From an uncultured Prevotella sp. (GTDB lineage Bacteria; Bacteroidota; Bacteroidia; Bacteroidales; Bacteroidaceae), in NCBI GenBank assembly GCA_900316295.1, contig ONCJ01000006.1, positions 62,001 to 126,000 of the forward strand: a DNA stretch of 64,000 nucleotides. Direction: 5' to 3'. The position numbers and the translations under genes are program-made. Shown one piece after another: positions 16,201 to 25,822 of the stretch (the stretch's first letter is position 1; each line of letters opens with the position of its first letter). The notes beneath the pieces were generated by a model that ran no database searches, had not been told where the DNA came from, and saw nothing but the letters and a program-made list of their open reading frames with translations.

Positions 16201-18044
16201 TTGTTGCCTTCGAGCAGTTGTCGGAAGCCATCGGTGAGGTTGACGAGGAGCATGCGATAAGCCAGAACAGCACCGTACAGCAGACCACTCGCATCCGTAC
16301 TGCCATGCGTCAGGGAACAGGCAATTGGACTGTGACCGACGTAACGACCAATGACGGTTGGGCAGATCTGAAGCCTGTGGTGACAATGCAGGAGAACGGA
16401 CACGCAGCCCTCGTCTATCAGCATGGACAGTTTGATGTCATCGACCCGAACGAGTCGGCAGACTCTCTTGACAACATACAGTTCAAGGGCAATCTGATGC
16501 TCCGCACCTTCGATGGTACATCATGGAGCGAGCCTACAGCCCTCTACAACTTCAACCTCGACAAAGACCACGCCATCCAGCAGTACGACCTGCTAATGCG
16601 CGGCGACACCGTACTCGTAGCAGCCACGCTGCTCGAGACAGGACAGAAGGGTGTGATGCGATATGCCTCAAAACACATTAGCAGCAACAACATTAGCTAT
16701 TACGACGAGTCGTTGAAGGCACAGTCTTTCCACATGAAGCGAGTGGGACAGAATGCCGTCGTGGCGATGATCTATGCCGCTTCCGATTCCATCTCCGACA
16801 TCTATGTCAAGACTGTCAACATGACTGGCAGGGGTGACGGAAGAGAAGGCAACGACCTCGGAGTGGGCTACAACCTGCCCGACAAGGTGAAGATAGTCAC
16901 CGACAGCAATGCTGACGATTTGGACAACTTCGCAGTGATGTGGACACAGATGAACAACGTATATCGTGGTGATGAGGGTGAGAAGAAATTCTCGAAGAAC
17001 TCCACCATGATGCTTCAGGCTTCACGTATCTTCGTATCCAATGCACTACAGATTACCGACCCGATAACACTCGGAGCAGAGATGATAGACTCTGTTGGCG
17101 GGCGGCAGCGCAACCTCATCATCACCAGCTTCGATGGCTTCCTCGACGATGCCAAGATCAGCACCGTCTATACCCTGACCGACGTAGAGGAAAACGGTGC
17201 CGTCATCATGCACAACGAGAAGTACTTCCGCAACAGCTGCGAGTGGGATGTGGATTATGGCAGCGCTGCTCTGCTCGGCAGCAACACCCTGCCCGTGGTG
17301 GTAAGCATCAGGAACACTGGAACTTCTGCCATCAACGGCGTGACAGCCATCATCAATGGTGAGAACTTCGTCATAGATGGTGCATACGTGAAGCCATACG
17401 ACAGCAAGGAGTTTGTTGTGCAATACCCCATCAGCGACGACTTCGACGGTAGACTGAGCAGTCAGGTGGCTGTTGACTACATCAACACCTTCCGCGCTCA
17501 GGCACATCCTCGTAACAAGGCTAAGAGCTTCCGCCGACAAGTCAGCTCCGTTAAGACCACACGAGTCGCTTTGGAGGATGTGGAGTGCAATGTGGTAAGC
17601 CAGAGCATAGAGAATGGTAAGAACGTCTTCCTCGTGGAACTCATCGACCATGCAGGCCTCTACAAGGATATGGCAGCCATTGTGGGTGTGTTCCCCCACC
17701 CCGACAGTTTCGAGGCATTAGACAATGCCCGCTATGTCGTCTTCTCCGAGAAAGAAGATTATATTACCGCAGATGAAGACAACGGTCTGTACAAATTCCA
17801 GACTATCGGTGGCAAGTGTAAGGCATACGTTCCTATAGAAGTAGACGGTATCACTGAGCCCATACAGGCATACGTCACCTGTCATTTGGTTGACTACAAT
17901 TACGTCAATGACGGCCTGGAGTCGATGGCCGCAGCCATCAAGAATGTGAGGGCACAGGAGAACCCGACACTCGTCAACCTCTTCCCTGCCGAAGACCCAA
18001 CCACCTTCGTCCGACCAGTCATAAGCAACCCGTCACTACATTAG
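13227..18044 (+). CDS. Giant secreted protein, C-terminus lost to a frameshift
   Basis: 1,605 residues from the ATG at 13227, which begins a signal peptide (KKPILIVLIILTIVSVANA). No catalytic motif is recognised. Residues about 640-950 contain glycine-rich amphipathic stretches (WFGGAKLAFKMKPFDF, WLNVQAGLRLGGKAGFRFG) resembling membrane-barrel or beta-solenoid segments. The last third has beta-propeller-like or Ig-like patterns. The ORF stops early with SNPSLH; the -1 frame continues directly into about 60 more residues of coding-quality sequence ending at 18220 with YLLSTGEEIFKFRF, which looks like the true C-terminal domain. Role unknown; surface location inferred. Confidence 0.75.
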   Translation: MKKPILIVLIILTIVSVANAQSFKLYYANNVTDVTDLDNIEKEGSGLNWREVDSNAQTVAGNLVEVTKLKQMLSSTRMKGLEDKRQFWKMRDHGLLCFKVEDLDNVHHTYEVIVHNGPDSISQTVDDYFFVNAPVPRDTVAYEISVRRVDNDETVRFKYFVYEWGNENLYMFMLDQKRQVTGETYKLEYVTGYMDEYGDMHKTSTTLELQSDKFQSFYVPKNSSLLDVFLMSGDDKKLRIDKNKLHTGIDLNDRMNYMEISSTFNLDKHEGREMMNFNWLGTGLYEKYDTLYLSLFNEKGKQIKNATIHPERVDHNGNRIYDPAVKYEGYDSKTKQHKIVTMSNPAYIEILVDGYLPMLYKHPGVVDDEGIVSPDLCQVALTPQKGTISSGFNISGQHFMNLNDEKAIIVRQGVDHRLCSIDAVDLSGRIEADTISYMEDLGNDFPKLLNNKIIERYAQFETSFSIAKGGTAPDCQLFATDIATAIAKESTEKNTEVVRASEFTSFLYDYYFVRFNLLDVIDKGATAKVALHVGDKQYAKFPYLRNIDFNRDEVEEAANEEVNENYVGNNDKDNVSRGFADAGYDLRFPPQFRFSFKPISISTAVIYNIRKNLIIMKINLAFMREDERPGEDEKYSKARKELKELEKYELVGDKGRQASLIGDEVSFDDWIYDEIDDIFDISSRRIGKGWFGGAKLAFKMKPFDFKNFQVTEASGQIGYGIGMRWNAAENERFQSLASVLKRLEDYISLTACFEASMQLDFGIKSFQQGVKESMSSTNMGYFFDFSGKVAVGASLDVFSPEKIAKKKVSPWLNVQAGLRLGGKAGFRFGVEGPFDSYAPGVGLVLSCVVIGQAYLNLKTPIFAWSGSAGFQLGGRRLFPNDDHNPFHDDFPYWLNDGAGAKPLAKALRRIPAPQTTEISGKAVINDVAMDANPHFLDGSHVVYNDLGSTTDYNDDKVVVANIAGSEITKDALSADGLFGGNNMRSKRGEYEIVAFEQLSEAIGEVDEEHAISQNSTVQQTTRIRTAMRQGTGNWTVTDVTTNDGWADLKPVVTMQENGHAALVYQHGQFDVIDPNESADSLDNIQFKGNLMLRTFDGTSWSEPTALYNFNLDKDHAIQQYDLLMRGDTVLVAATLLETGQKGVMRYASKHISSNNISYYDESLKAQSFHMKRVGQNAVVAMIYAASDSISDIYVKTVNMTGRGDGREGNDLGVGYNLPDKVKIVTDSNADDLDNFAVMWTQMNNVYRGDEGEKKFSKNSTMMLQASRIFVSNALQITDPITLGAEMIDSVGGRQRNLIITSFDGFLDDAKISTVYTLTDVEENGAVIMHNEKYFRNSCEWDVDYGSAALLGSNTLPVVVSIRNTGTSAINGVTAIINGENFVIDGAYVKPYDSKEFVVQYPISDDFDGRLSSQVAVDYINTFRAQAHPRNKAKSFRRQVSSVKTTRVALEDVECNVVSQSIENGKNVFLVELIDHAGLYKDMAAIVGVFPHPDSFEALDNARYVVFSEKEDYITADEDNGLYKFQTIGGKCKAYVPIEVDGITEPIQAYVTCHLVDYNYVNDGLESMAAAIKNVRAQENPTLVNLFPAEDPTTFVRPVISNPSLH

Positions 18045-18220
18045 ACAATGGCATACGCCTCGATGGTCTCACCGCAGACAATATGGTGCGTGTGTTCACT
18101 GCCGATGGTATGACAGCCTTTAAGAAAGAGGCAACCGGAACCACCATGTTCGTGCCACTAAGCCGACATGACGTTTACCTGCTGAGCACAGGTGAGGAGA
18201 TATTTAAGTTCAGATTCTAA
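18032..18220 (+). pseudogene. Out-of-frame C-terminal segment of the giant secreted protein
   Basis: This segment reads VTTLDNGIRLDGLTADNMVR and so on, ending EIFKFRF, in the frame that is -1 relative to the upstream ORF. It has no start codon of its own near the junction. The content (short beta-strands, VYLLSTG near the end) fits a C-terminal sorting domain. There is no slippery heptamer at the junction, so an indel mutation or a sequencing error is likelier than programmed frameshifting. Confidence 0.7.
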
Positions 18221-18242
18221 ATATATAATATATATAATGTAT

Positions 18243-21200
18243 ATGAAAAAGACTTTATCAGCACTTTTGCTTTGTATAGCAGGAATGCTATTCCCAATAA
18301 ACACCTATGCTGACGGTGAGGCACCGGCAGACTTCACAGGTCATACATGGTATGAGTATCGGGAACCTATCACCGAGGGTACGGGAACAATGACTGACCC
18401 CATTCTCATCAGCAGTGCCGGTCAGCTGGCTCAACTGGCATACGACGTGAATACGGGTGCCAACTCGTATGATAACAAGATTGTGGCCCTTGCCGCTGAC
18501 ATAGACCTGAACAAGATGGTTGACGGGAAGCGTGTGCAGTGGATTCCCATAGGATATAGCCATCTCCACCCTTTCAGAGGAATGTTTCTGGGCTTGAACC
18601 TGAAAGAATATGCTGCCAATGGCTATGTGGAAGGACAGAAGCACAAGATCAGCGGCATGTATATCAATGTCACGACAGCCACCGACGCACGGCAGTTCGG
18701 CCTGTTCGGTATACTCGGCGGCAACGTGTCGCACTTGCAGTTGGAAGATGTCAGCATCAGCGTTGACCTTTCGGCTTTGTCGGATTCACCAAATTATTTC
18801 GTGGGGGCACTGTGCGGCAGCACTATCGGTAAAAACCTTGATGATAGCGATTGGTATCAAGGAAAATATAAGGAGCAGAATAACGAACTCCTGCACAGTG
18901 TCACTCATGGCATTGACGATGTGGCCGTGAGCGGCACCCTGACGGCAAAGGGCAACGCGAATGCTACGGTTTACGTTGGCGGCATCTGCGGACGGTTTGA
19001 CATCGCGGGAATCATCCATTCAACCGCCAACGTTGTCATCAACACCTCCGACTGTGTGTATATCGGTGGTATATGCGGCGTTGACTACGGTATATATGAT
19101 AAAACTGCAGATTCTGATACTGGCCCCCTCAGCAAATACGGCAGATGCCTGTACGATTGCCTCAGCAATGCCACCATCACCTGCAACGGCAACGTCAACC
19201 GCTCGGTCATGGTGGGTGGCATCGTAGGTCAGATGGTGGAAGGAGAGAAGGCATATGCCTGCGTGTCGATGGGGTCTATCAGGTGCAACAACGCTGCTGT
19301 CACCTACAACGTTGGTGGTATATGCGGCTATATGCAGCCCTATTCCGGCATCTTTGCCTCTGGCAGCACGATGATGATCAAGGCGCAAGGTAATATTGGC
19401 GGTATAGCCGGCAAGATGAAAAGCGGCTCGAATACTAATTTCTCTAAATACGGAAAAATAGAGTGCTGCTCATTCAGCGGTCACCTCGACGGCAGCAATA
19501 AGATTGTCGACGAAAAAGGGCAGACAACAGGAGTTGCATCCTCAGCTCCCGCAGACAATTATATTGGAGGTATCTGCGGACATATGGAGTGGAACGACAA
19601 CCTTGAGCACATTACCCGTTGCTTGCTGCTCGGTACAATAACCGCCGAAGATTTTGTTACAACCGCTCCTCTGCCAAGCGCCATCGTCGGCAAGCAGGGC
19701 ACAGCCCCAACCTTAACGGGCGACAATCTGGCTTCTACCGTGACCTATTGCTATTATGACAATATGTTGTTCGGCGGCTACGCCCTTCCTGGAAGCACGG
19801 ATGGCAAGAACTCAGTCAAGGGACTGACTACATTCGACCTGACGTCTGCCAGCGAATCGAAACTGACATGGCTTAACGCTGGCGCCACGGAGACTGGCGA
19901 CTACGGCTACCGGCTGGAAAAAGGCTACTATCCGATATTCTATGAAAACAATGGCTATTTGGCAACATACTATACAAACCAAAGTAATTTAGGGTGGGGG
20001 TTGTCAACCGATCACGTACATTTAAGCAAGATGTTCGATTTCCGTCCTAATAATAAAGACGCAAACTTCAATAGTACGGTGTATGTTTCGGGAGCCATGT
20101 TGTGCGCCATGCCCGTGAACTTTGTCAAGGGCGACAATGCCGATGACTTCGTATCAAAGCTGTCGGCACCGACGAAGACCTACAACTGGGATGAGAAAGG
20201 CACCGGACGCAACATCATCATGACCTGCGAGAGTTTCTTCCCCGAGTCGGATGTCATCAAGGTGAAGGACAAGACGGCAACGGCTAATAATAACGGCACC
20301 TGTTTCGTCACCACAACGGCAACGGTGAGGAAGAAGACAGTGACATACAACCGTCCAGCCATTATAAGCGGGAAAAAATATCTCGGTCTAAACACCACCA
20401 TCGACAAGGAATGGGACGGCAGCGAGGCCGACGGATTCGCCGCTGGAACGGGAACGGCGGGCGACCCTTATCTCATCAAGAATGCTGCCCAGCTCTATCA
20501 CGCCATTAAGACCAACCAGACGGGACAGTTCTATAAGCAACTATGCAATATCACTATCACGAAGAGCGTTAACACAGACAATTCCGTTAATAACACGCTC
20601 ATCACTGAAGCCTGCTTCAAGACTCCCGCAAATCCTCAAAGGCACGTAACTGCCGACTGGCAGACGGACGAGTGTTCGTGGAAAGCCAACTATAATGGTG
20701 ACGGACATACCATCTCGGGGTTGTACCTTTATGACTATTACTCAACCACACCTACTAGCGAACGCAGGTATTTCTCACTCTTTGGTTCTGTCGGTCAATA
20801 TGGTTCCGTCAACAACCTCGCGGTGGTGGATGCATGGATAGCTCCCGAACCGTCTGTTATCAATGGAATTAATACAAATTATGACCTGCCAACCTTCTAT
20901 GGTATTATAGCGAACTATGTGGAAGGTTCTATCACCAACTGTATAGCACAGGGTGTAAATGCTGTGGGCAGACCTTGTGGAGGTATCTGCACATACGTGA
21001 TGTCTGGTGGAACGGTGGAAGACTGTATCTCTGCTGTCACCCCGCTTACCACCACCTCAGACTATTTCACACCATTTGTCGCATACGATTTGGGTTCAGG
21101 AAATCAGGGAAATGTAAAGAACTGCCTCTTTGTGACACCAACGATGTTCTCATCTGCCGACAAGAGCACGGGCGACATTGCTGCAGTAAAGAACTGTTAC

Positions 21201-22961
21201 TGGCTGAAAGGATATGAGCCAGGCAACACCGGACAGACGCTCGACGAAATTGGTGCGGCACTCGGCAAGCGTGACCGCTGGACTTGGACTCGCAACTACT
21301 TCCCCACCCTCAAGACGTTTGCCAATACCGACATCGCAAAACTCATGATGGTGCCAGTACGTACAGACAACAACTATGAGTTCAACACATCTACAAGCAC
21401 TGCCAACAACTACCTGATGGGCTTCACGAAGATGCTGGAATTTGAACCTGGCGCAGCCACATGGACAAACCTTCACAACACGAATTACTTCGAGGCTGAT
21501 AGCGAATTGGGCATCGTTGCACCAGCAAATGCTATGGGAGCCATCAGCACATCGGACGTGATGATTAACCCGATGGAAGTTATCTGCGCCTCTTTGAATA
21601 AGTCGTTCTACTATATTCCTCTGCGTACAAACAGCGGAGATATAGAACGCGGCATAACCTTCGTTGATGATCATGCAAGAAAGGCTTGTGTAAAAGCTTT
21701 TGACACAAGTGGCGACGGCAAACTGTCGCTGGCAGAAATCAGTGCCGTAACTTCAGAGCAGACTCTTACGGCCTTCACAAACTCTGATGTACAGCGGGAG
21801 GCACAACAGATTGTGAAGTTCCCCGAGTTCCGTTTCTTCAAGGCGGTGACAAACCTTACCACCCAGCTCAGCGGACTAAGCAACCTCGAGGAGGTGAGGC
21901 TGCCCTACAACCTTCAAACCATCAGTGGTGACCCAAGCCTCACAGGCAATGGTACACGCCCGTTCTCTATGACAAAGATAAAGTCTATCACTCTACCAGC
22001 AAAGGTTAAGATCATCGAGCCTGGTGCTTTCACAGGATCGGAGATTGACAGTATCTTTGTTGACCCGTTCAACACCAAATATGAGTCACGTGAGGGCATC
22101 CTTTTCGATAATAACAATGCACTTGTGGCATTCCCTAACGGACGCATAGGCGAAGAAATCACAATCCCTGGTGTCATAGAAGAGATAAAGCCAGGTGCTG
22201 TATATGACATCACAAACAGAATGCAAAAGATATTCTTCGACACCACCGACTACAGTACTGTTGCCGACCTCGATGACAATGGCATATTCACTGGAGACGG
22301 TTCGCTCGTAGATGTTTACATCAGCGATGCCACCTATGGCAGCGTGCTATTTAATCAGTACCTCGACGATGAGTCGTGGGACGACTATGCCCATGCAAAT
22401 AAACTGCATTGCTACTACCCCCTGAAGGTGGGGACTGCCAAGGCAGCCACTATGTACATAGGTTTCGATACTGAGCTGCCAGAAGGACTCCGTGCATATA
22501 TCGTCACCAGCGACTCAAAAGAAGAACAACTGGCATACTTGAAGAAGATGAGCAACAAGATACCTAACCGTTCGCCAATTGTTGTATTCGCCGATGAGGC
22601 AGGAACGTATCGCCTGTTCCCATCCGAAAAGTCGTTGCAACCATGGCAGATGTACCACAACCAACTCAATGGTGTCGGACGAGATGGCATGGAGGTATAT
22701 CAGAGCGATGCCGACAGGGGTAGTATACTGACGCTGGGTCGCAACAGCGGCGGAACACTCGGATTCTTCTACTACAAGGGCTCCGCCAAACTGTTCTTCA
22801 GTTTCCTTGACGACGAGATAACAAGCCTTGATGGTATTAACGTTAACGGAAACGTTAACGATGATGCCATCTACGACCTCAATGGAAGAAAGGTTGCAGA
22901 CAATCACGCATTGCCTAAGGGTATATATATCAAAAACGGGAAAAAATTTGTAGTAAAGTGA
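18243..22961 (+). CDS. Large surface protein with GLUG repeats, EF-hand and BspA-type leucine-rich repeats
   Basis: 1,572 residues from MKKTLSALLLCIAGMLFPIN; an in-frame ATG lies 6 nt earlier. The signal peptide is followed by many GLUG-type motifs (VGGIVGQM, GGICGYMQPY, IGGICGHMEW) across roughly residues 60-500. A second block starting SLFGSVGQYGSVNNLAVVDA lies near residue 850. Around 1140 there is an EF-hand loop, DTSGDGKLSLAE. From 1200 to 1350 there are LRR_5 (BspA) repeats such as SITLPAKVKIIEPGAFTG. The tail is DLNGRKVADNHALPKGIYIK plus NGKKFVVK. GLUG domains occur in IgA-protease-like and adhesive proteins, so an adhesin role is plausible but inferred. Confidence 0.8.
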   Translation: MKKTLSALLLCIAGMLFPINTYADGEAPADFTGHTWYEYREPITEGTGTMTDPILISSAGQLAQLAYDVNTGANSYDNKIVALAADIDLNKMVDGKRVQWIPIGYSHLHPFRGMFLGLNLKEYAANGYVEGQKHKISGMYINVTTATDARQFGLFGILGGNVSHLQLEDVSISVDLSALSDSPNYFVGALCGSTIGKNLDDSDWYQGKYKEQNNELLHSVTHGIDDVAVSGTLTAKGNANATVYVGGICGRFDIAGIIHSTANVVINTSDCVYIGGICGVDYGIYDKTADSDTGPLSKYGRCLYDCLSNATITCNGNVNRSVMVGGIVGQMVEGEKAYACVSMGSIRCNNAAVTYNVGGICGYMQPYSGIFASGSTMMIKAQGNIGGIAGKMKSGSNTNFSKYGKIECCSFSGHLDGSNKIVDEKGQTTGVASSAPADNYIGGICGHMEWNDNLEHITRCLLLGTITAEDFVTTAPLPSAIVGKQGTAPTLTGDNLASTVTYCYYDNMLFGGYALPGSTDGKNSVKGLTTFDLTSASESKLTWLNAGATETGDYGYRLEKGYYPIFYENNGYLATYYTNQSNLGWGLSTDHVHLSKMFDFRPNNKDANFNSTVYVSGAMLCAMPVNFVKGDNADDFVSKLSAPTKTYNWDEKGTGRNIIMTCESFFPESDVIKVKDKTATANNNGTCFVTTTATVRKKTVTYNRPAIISGKKYLGLNTTIDKEWDGSEADGFAAGTGTAGDPYLIKNAAQLYHAIKTNQTGQFYKQLCNITITKSVNTDNSVNNTLITEACFKTPANPQRHVTADWQTDECSWKANYNGDGHTISGLYLYDYYSTTPTSERRYFSLFGSVGQYGSVNNLAVVDAWIAPEPSVINGINTNYDLPTFYGIIANYVEGSITNCIAQGVNAVGRPCGGICTYVMSGGTVEDCISAVTPLTTTSDYFTPFVAYDLGSGNQGNVKNCLFVTPTMFSSADKSTGDIAAVKNCYWLKGYEPGNTGQTLDEIGAALGKRDRWTWTRNYFPTLKTFANTDIAKLMMVPVRTDNNYEFNTSTSTANNYLMGFTKMLEFEPGAATWTNLHNTNYFEADSELGIVAPANAMGAISTSDVMINPMEVICASLNKSFYYIPLRTNSGDIERGITFVDDHARKACVKAFDTSGDGKLSLAEISAVTSEQTLTAFTNSDVQREAQQIVKFPEFRFFKAVTNLTTQLSGLSNLEEVRLPYNLQTISGDPSLTGNGTRPFSMTKIKSITLPAKVKIIEPGAFTGSEIDSIFVDPFNTKYESREGILFDNNNALVAFPNGRIGEEITIPGVIEEIKPGAVYDITNRMQKIFFDTTDYSTVADLDDNGIFTGDGSLVDVYISDATYGSVLFNQYLDDESWDDYAHANKLHCYYPLKVGTAKAATMYIGFDTELPEGLRAYIVTSDSKEEQLAYLKKMSNKIPNRSPIVVFADEAGTYRLFPSEKSLQPWQMYHNQLNGVGRDGMEVYQSDADRGSILTLGRNSGGTLGFFYYKGSAKLFFSFLDDEITSLDGINVNGNVNDDAIYDLNGRKVADNHALPKGIYIKNGKKFVVK

Positions 22962-22980
22962 TTAACACATAAAACCCAAA

Positions 22981-23001
22981 TGTTTAATTTTTAATTTTTA
23001 T
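22981..23001. repeat. Short heptamer array before the barrel gene
   Basis: Three 7-bp units (TGTTTAA, TTTTTAA, TTTTTAT) immediately before the start of the outer-membrane barrel gene; the last overlaps the first ATG. Being T/A-rich, it could be chance. Confidence 0.5.
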
Positions 23002-23005
23002 GATT

Positions 23006-23701
23006 ATGAAAAAGGTATTATTTTTCGCCATTATGATGATGGCTGTAGCAACAGCAAAGGCTCAGTTTGCACCTGGAACATTCTCTATTCAGCCAAAAAT
23101 AGGTTTCACTATTTCTTGGTTGTCTAATGCACCAAAACTTCCTTATGGTTATGAAGGCAAGTATAGTCTTGATAAGACCGCTGCGGGTGGCATCATCATT
23201 GGTGCTGATGCGGAGTATATGGTCAACGACATTTTCGCTGTCGAGGCTGGTATCAACTACTCTATGCAGGGTAGCCAGTGGGAAGATGAGACTTGGCACG
23301 AGGGTGACTGGCGCTATGACATCAATGACACCAAGATAGAGCTGGGGTATGTCAATATCCCCGTTACTGCAAAGGTGTACGTTTGGCGCGGACTGGCTGT
23401 GAAGGCTGGTGTACAGATGGGTCTCCTCACCAATGCTAAGTTCAAAAGCAAACTTCATAAAAGAATGGAGGGAACCAGTACCGTAACAACAACCTCAACT
23501 AGTGAGAAAATTCGTAGCGATTGCGAAAAGATGGATCTCTCCATCCCTATTGGTGTGTCTTATGAATTCTCCAACCACATCGTTGTAGACGCACGTTACA
23601 ACTGGGGTCTTACCAAGATTAACAAAGAAAAAGACTTTGGTGATAAGAACATGAAGAACAGCGTATTCCTTATCACTTGCGGATATAAGTTCAAACTCTA
23701 A
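23006..23701 (+). CDS. Outer-membrane beta-barrel protein (PorT/OMP_b-brl_2 type)
   Basis: 231 residues from the second of two adjacent ATGs. Signal peptide KKVLFFAIMMMAVATAKA ends before QFAPGTFSIQPKIGF. The mature protein alternates glycine/aromatic beta-strands (GGIIIGADAEYMVNDIFAVE, AGINYSMQG, YVNIPVTAKVYVWRGLAVKA) and ends with the hydrophobic strand VFLITCGYKFKL, as in eight-stranded barrels. Likely an outer-membrane protein of unknown ligand. It is the last gene of the surface island; the pyridoxal kinase gene begins 3 nt after its stop. Confidence 0.8.
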   Translation: MKKVLFFAIMMMAVATAKAQFAPGTFSIQPKIGFTISWLSNAPKLPYGYEGKYSLDKTAAGGIIIGADAEYMVNDIFAVEAGINYSMQGSQWEDETWHEGDWRYDINDTKIELGYVNIPVTAKVYVWRGLAVKAGVQMGLLTNAKFKSKLHKRMEGTSTVTTTSTSEKIRSDCEKMDLSIPIGVSYEFSNHIVVDARYNWGLTKINKEKDFGDKNMKNSVFLITCGYKFKL

Positions 23702-23704
23702 TAG

Positions 23705-24532
23705 ATGACAAACAAAAAGCAAATCCTCCTTGTCAACGACATGGCGGGACATAGTAAGGTGGGCATGGGAGCAATGGTTCCCGTGCTCTCCTATTTTGGC
23801 TTTCCTACGTTCAATCTGCCCACAGCCCTTGTTTCCAACACGTTCGACTATGGTAAGTTTAATGTCCTCGACACCACCGATTACATCCGCGGAACCTTGG
23901 ACGTATGGCACGAGCTGGGTTTCAGCTATGATGCCGTATGTACGGGCTGTATGTTCAGCGAGCAACAGGTGAAGCTGGTGGTAGATTACTGTCGCGAGCT
24001 CTCGTCTCAGGGAGCACTGATCTTCGTCGACCCCATCATGGGCGATGGCGGCAGACTGTATAATGGTATGACGTTGAATCAGGTGGCATTGATGCGCGAG
24101 ATGGTATCTGTGGCAGACCTGTGCTTTCCCAACTATACCGAGGCGACGCTGCTCACAGGCAGAGATTTTCGTAAGGAGGGTCTGACCATCGCTGAGGCTT
24201 ACTCAATGGTCGACGACATACATCGCCTCGGCAGCAAGTCTGTGCTCATCACCAGCAGTCTCATCGACGGCAAGAATATGGTAGTGGGATACAACCATTA
24301 TACCGACGAGTATTTTGCGTTGGAGTACGAGGAGATTCCTGGACTGTTCCATGGTACGGGCGACCTCTTCTCTGCCGTCCTCATAGCCCATCTGCTCAAG
24401 GGCGAACCCCTTAAGGAGAGCACACGCACAGCGATGGATACAATCTATAGGCTGTTAGAGATAAACAAGGATATGAAAGACCGCAATAGAGGCATACTGA
24501 TAGAGCAGTTCTTAGATGTCCTGGACAAATAA
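23705..24532 (+). CDS. pdxY: Pyridoxal/pyridoxamine kinase
   Basis: 275 residues. It phosphorylates pyridoxal or pyridoxamine in the vitamin B6 salvage pathway. Ribokinase-fold motifs are seen: VNDMAGHSKVGMGAMVPVLS at the N-terminus, FVDPIMGDGGRLY in the middle, FPNYTEATLLTG, and GTGDLFSAVLIAHLL with the catalytic aspartate and anion hole. Its length matches PdxY/PdxK. It begins 3 nt after the barrel gene and is followed by the U32 gene 18 nt downstream, giving a plus-strand run of housekeeping genes. Confidence 0.88.
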   Translation: MTNKKQILLVNDMAGHSKVGMGAMVPVLSYFGFPTFNLPTALVSNTFDYGKFNVLDTTDYIRGTLDVWHELGFSYDAVCTGCMFSEQQVKLVVDYCRELSSQGALIFVDPIMGDGGRLYNGMTLNQVALMREMVSVADLCFPNYTEATLLTGRDFRKEGLTIAEAYSMVDDIHRLGSKSVLITSSLIDGKNMVVGYNHYTDEYFALEYEEIPGLFHGTGDLFSAVLIAHLLKGEPLKESTRTAMDTIYRLLEINKDMKDRNRGILIEQFLDVLDK

Positions 24533-24550
24533 TTCTTAGCTACATCAACA

Positions 24551-25822
24551 ATGACGACACAAATCAGAGACTATGAGATAATGGCACCTGTGGGGTCGCG
24601 CGATTCTCTTGCAGCAGCAATCAAGGCAGGAGCTGACAGCGTGTACTTCGGAATAGGCCAGCTCAACATGCGGTCACACTCCGCCAATCATTTCACCATT
24701 GATGACCTCAAGGAGATTGCTGCCATCTGCCGTGACGCAGGCATAAAGTCATACCTCACCGTCAATACCATTATCTATGGCGAAGACCTCGACGCCATGC
24801 GTACCATTATCGATGCTGCTGCCGAGGCAAAAATATCAGCTGTCATCGCCAGCGACGTGGCGGTGATGACCTATTGCCGCCAACGGAATGTGGAGGTTCA
24901 CCTCTCTACTCAGCTCAACATCTCCAATATTGAGGCACTGCGCTTCTACGCCCAGTTTGCCGATGTGGTCGTTTTGGCACGCGAGCTCAATATGGACCAA
25001 GTCAGCGCCATCCACCAGCAGATAGAAGAGCAACACATCACAGGACCCCGTGGCGAACTCATACGCATCGAGATGTTCTGTCATGGAGCACTCTGCATGG
25101 CAGTCTCAGGCAAGTGTTATATGAGCCTTGCCGACAGTGGGCGCTCTGCCAACCGTGGCGAATGCATACAGATATGTCGACGCTCGTATATCCTCACCGA
25201 CGCTGAGACAGGCAACCAGATAGAAGTAGACAACAAGTACCTCATGAGCCCGAAGGACCTGAAGACCATCCGCTTCATCGACCGACTCATGGATGCAGGA
25301 GTCAGAGTGTTCAAGATAGAGGGTAGGGCACGCGGACCGGAATACGTATACACCGTAGTGCGAGCATACAAGGAAGCCATCGCCGCCGTATTGCACGACA
25401 ACGAGAATAAGAACGCTCAACGTCACTTTACCGAGGAAGCCAAGGACGAGTGGGACCGCCAGCTTGCCACCGTCTTCAATCGCGGCTTCTGGGACGGCTA
25501 CTATCAGGGGCAGCGCCTTGGCGAGTGGAACAAGAACTACGGTTCCAATGCCACCGAGAAGAAACAGCTCGTAGGCAAAGTCGTCAAATACTTCTCCCGA
25601 CTGGGCGTGGCAGAGGTGGCTGTAGAAGCCTCCGAATTCTCTGTAGGCGACCGCCTGCTCATCACCGGACCTACCACAGGCGCCCTCTGGCTCAGCGCTG
25701 AGGAGATACGCTTCGACTTGAAGCCTGTAGAGACAGCCCTGCAGCGTCAGCGAGTCTCCATCCCCGTGCCAGAGAAGGTACGCCCCAACGACAAACTCTT
25801 CAAGATAATCAAGAACGACTAG
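24551..25822 (+). CDS. U32 peptidase-family protein, probable tRNA uridine hydroxylase (TrhP/YegQ-like)
   Basis: 423 residues. The U32 signature is present: EMFCHGALCMAVSGKCYMS, then SANRGECIQICRRSY with the cysteines that in this family bind an iron-sulfur cluster. The N-terminal TIM-barrel-like part begins IMAPVGSRDSLAAAIKAGAD. The length fits E. coli TrhP (tRNA U34 5-hydroxylation) better than the longer RlhA (23S rRNA). The stop codon lies inside a 9-bp tandem array. It is followed by sufE; any link through Fe-S metabolism is only suggestive. Confidence 0.8.
   Translation: MTTQIRDYEIMAPVGSRDSLAAAIKAGADSVYFGIGQLNMRSHSANHFTIDDLKEIAAICRDAGIKSYLTVNTIIYGEDLDAMRTIIDAAAEAKISAVIASDVAVMTYCRQRNVEVHLSTQLNISNIEALRFYAQFADVVVLARELNMDQVSAIHQQIEEQHITGPRGELIRIEMFCHGALCMAVSGKCYMSLADSGRSANRGECIQICRRSYILTDAETGNQIEVDNKYLMSPKDLKTIRFIDRLMDAGVRVFKIEGRARGPEYVYTVVRAYKEAIAAVLHDNENKNAQRHFTEEAKDEWDRQLATVFNRGFWDGYYQGQRLGEWNKNYGSNATEKKQLVGKVVKYFSRLGVAEVAVEASEFSVGDRLLITGPTTGALWLSAEEIRFDLKPVETALQRQRVSIPVPEKVRPNDKLFKIIKND

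Noticed and set aside
18020..18045. Programmed -1 frameshift site in the giant secreted protein
   Set aside because: No X-XXY-YYZ heptamer or downstream pseudoknot could be found at the junction; an indel or sequencing error is likelier.
24551..25822. Secreted collagenase or protease annotation for the U32 protein
   Set aside because: No signal peptide; the length and cysteine pattern fit the RNA-hydroxylating members of the U32 family rather than a protease.
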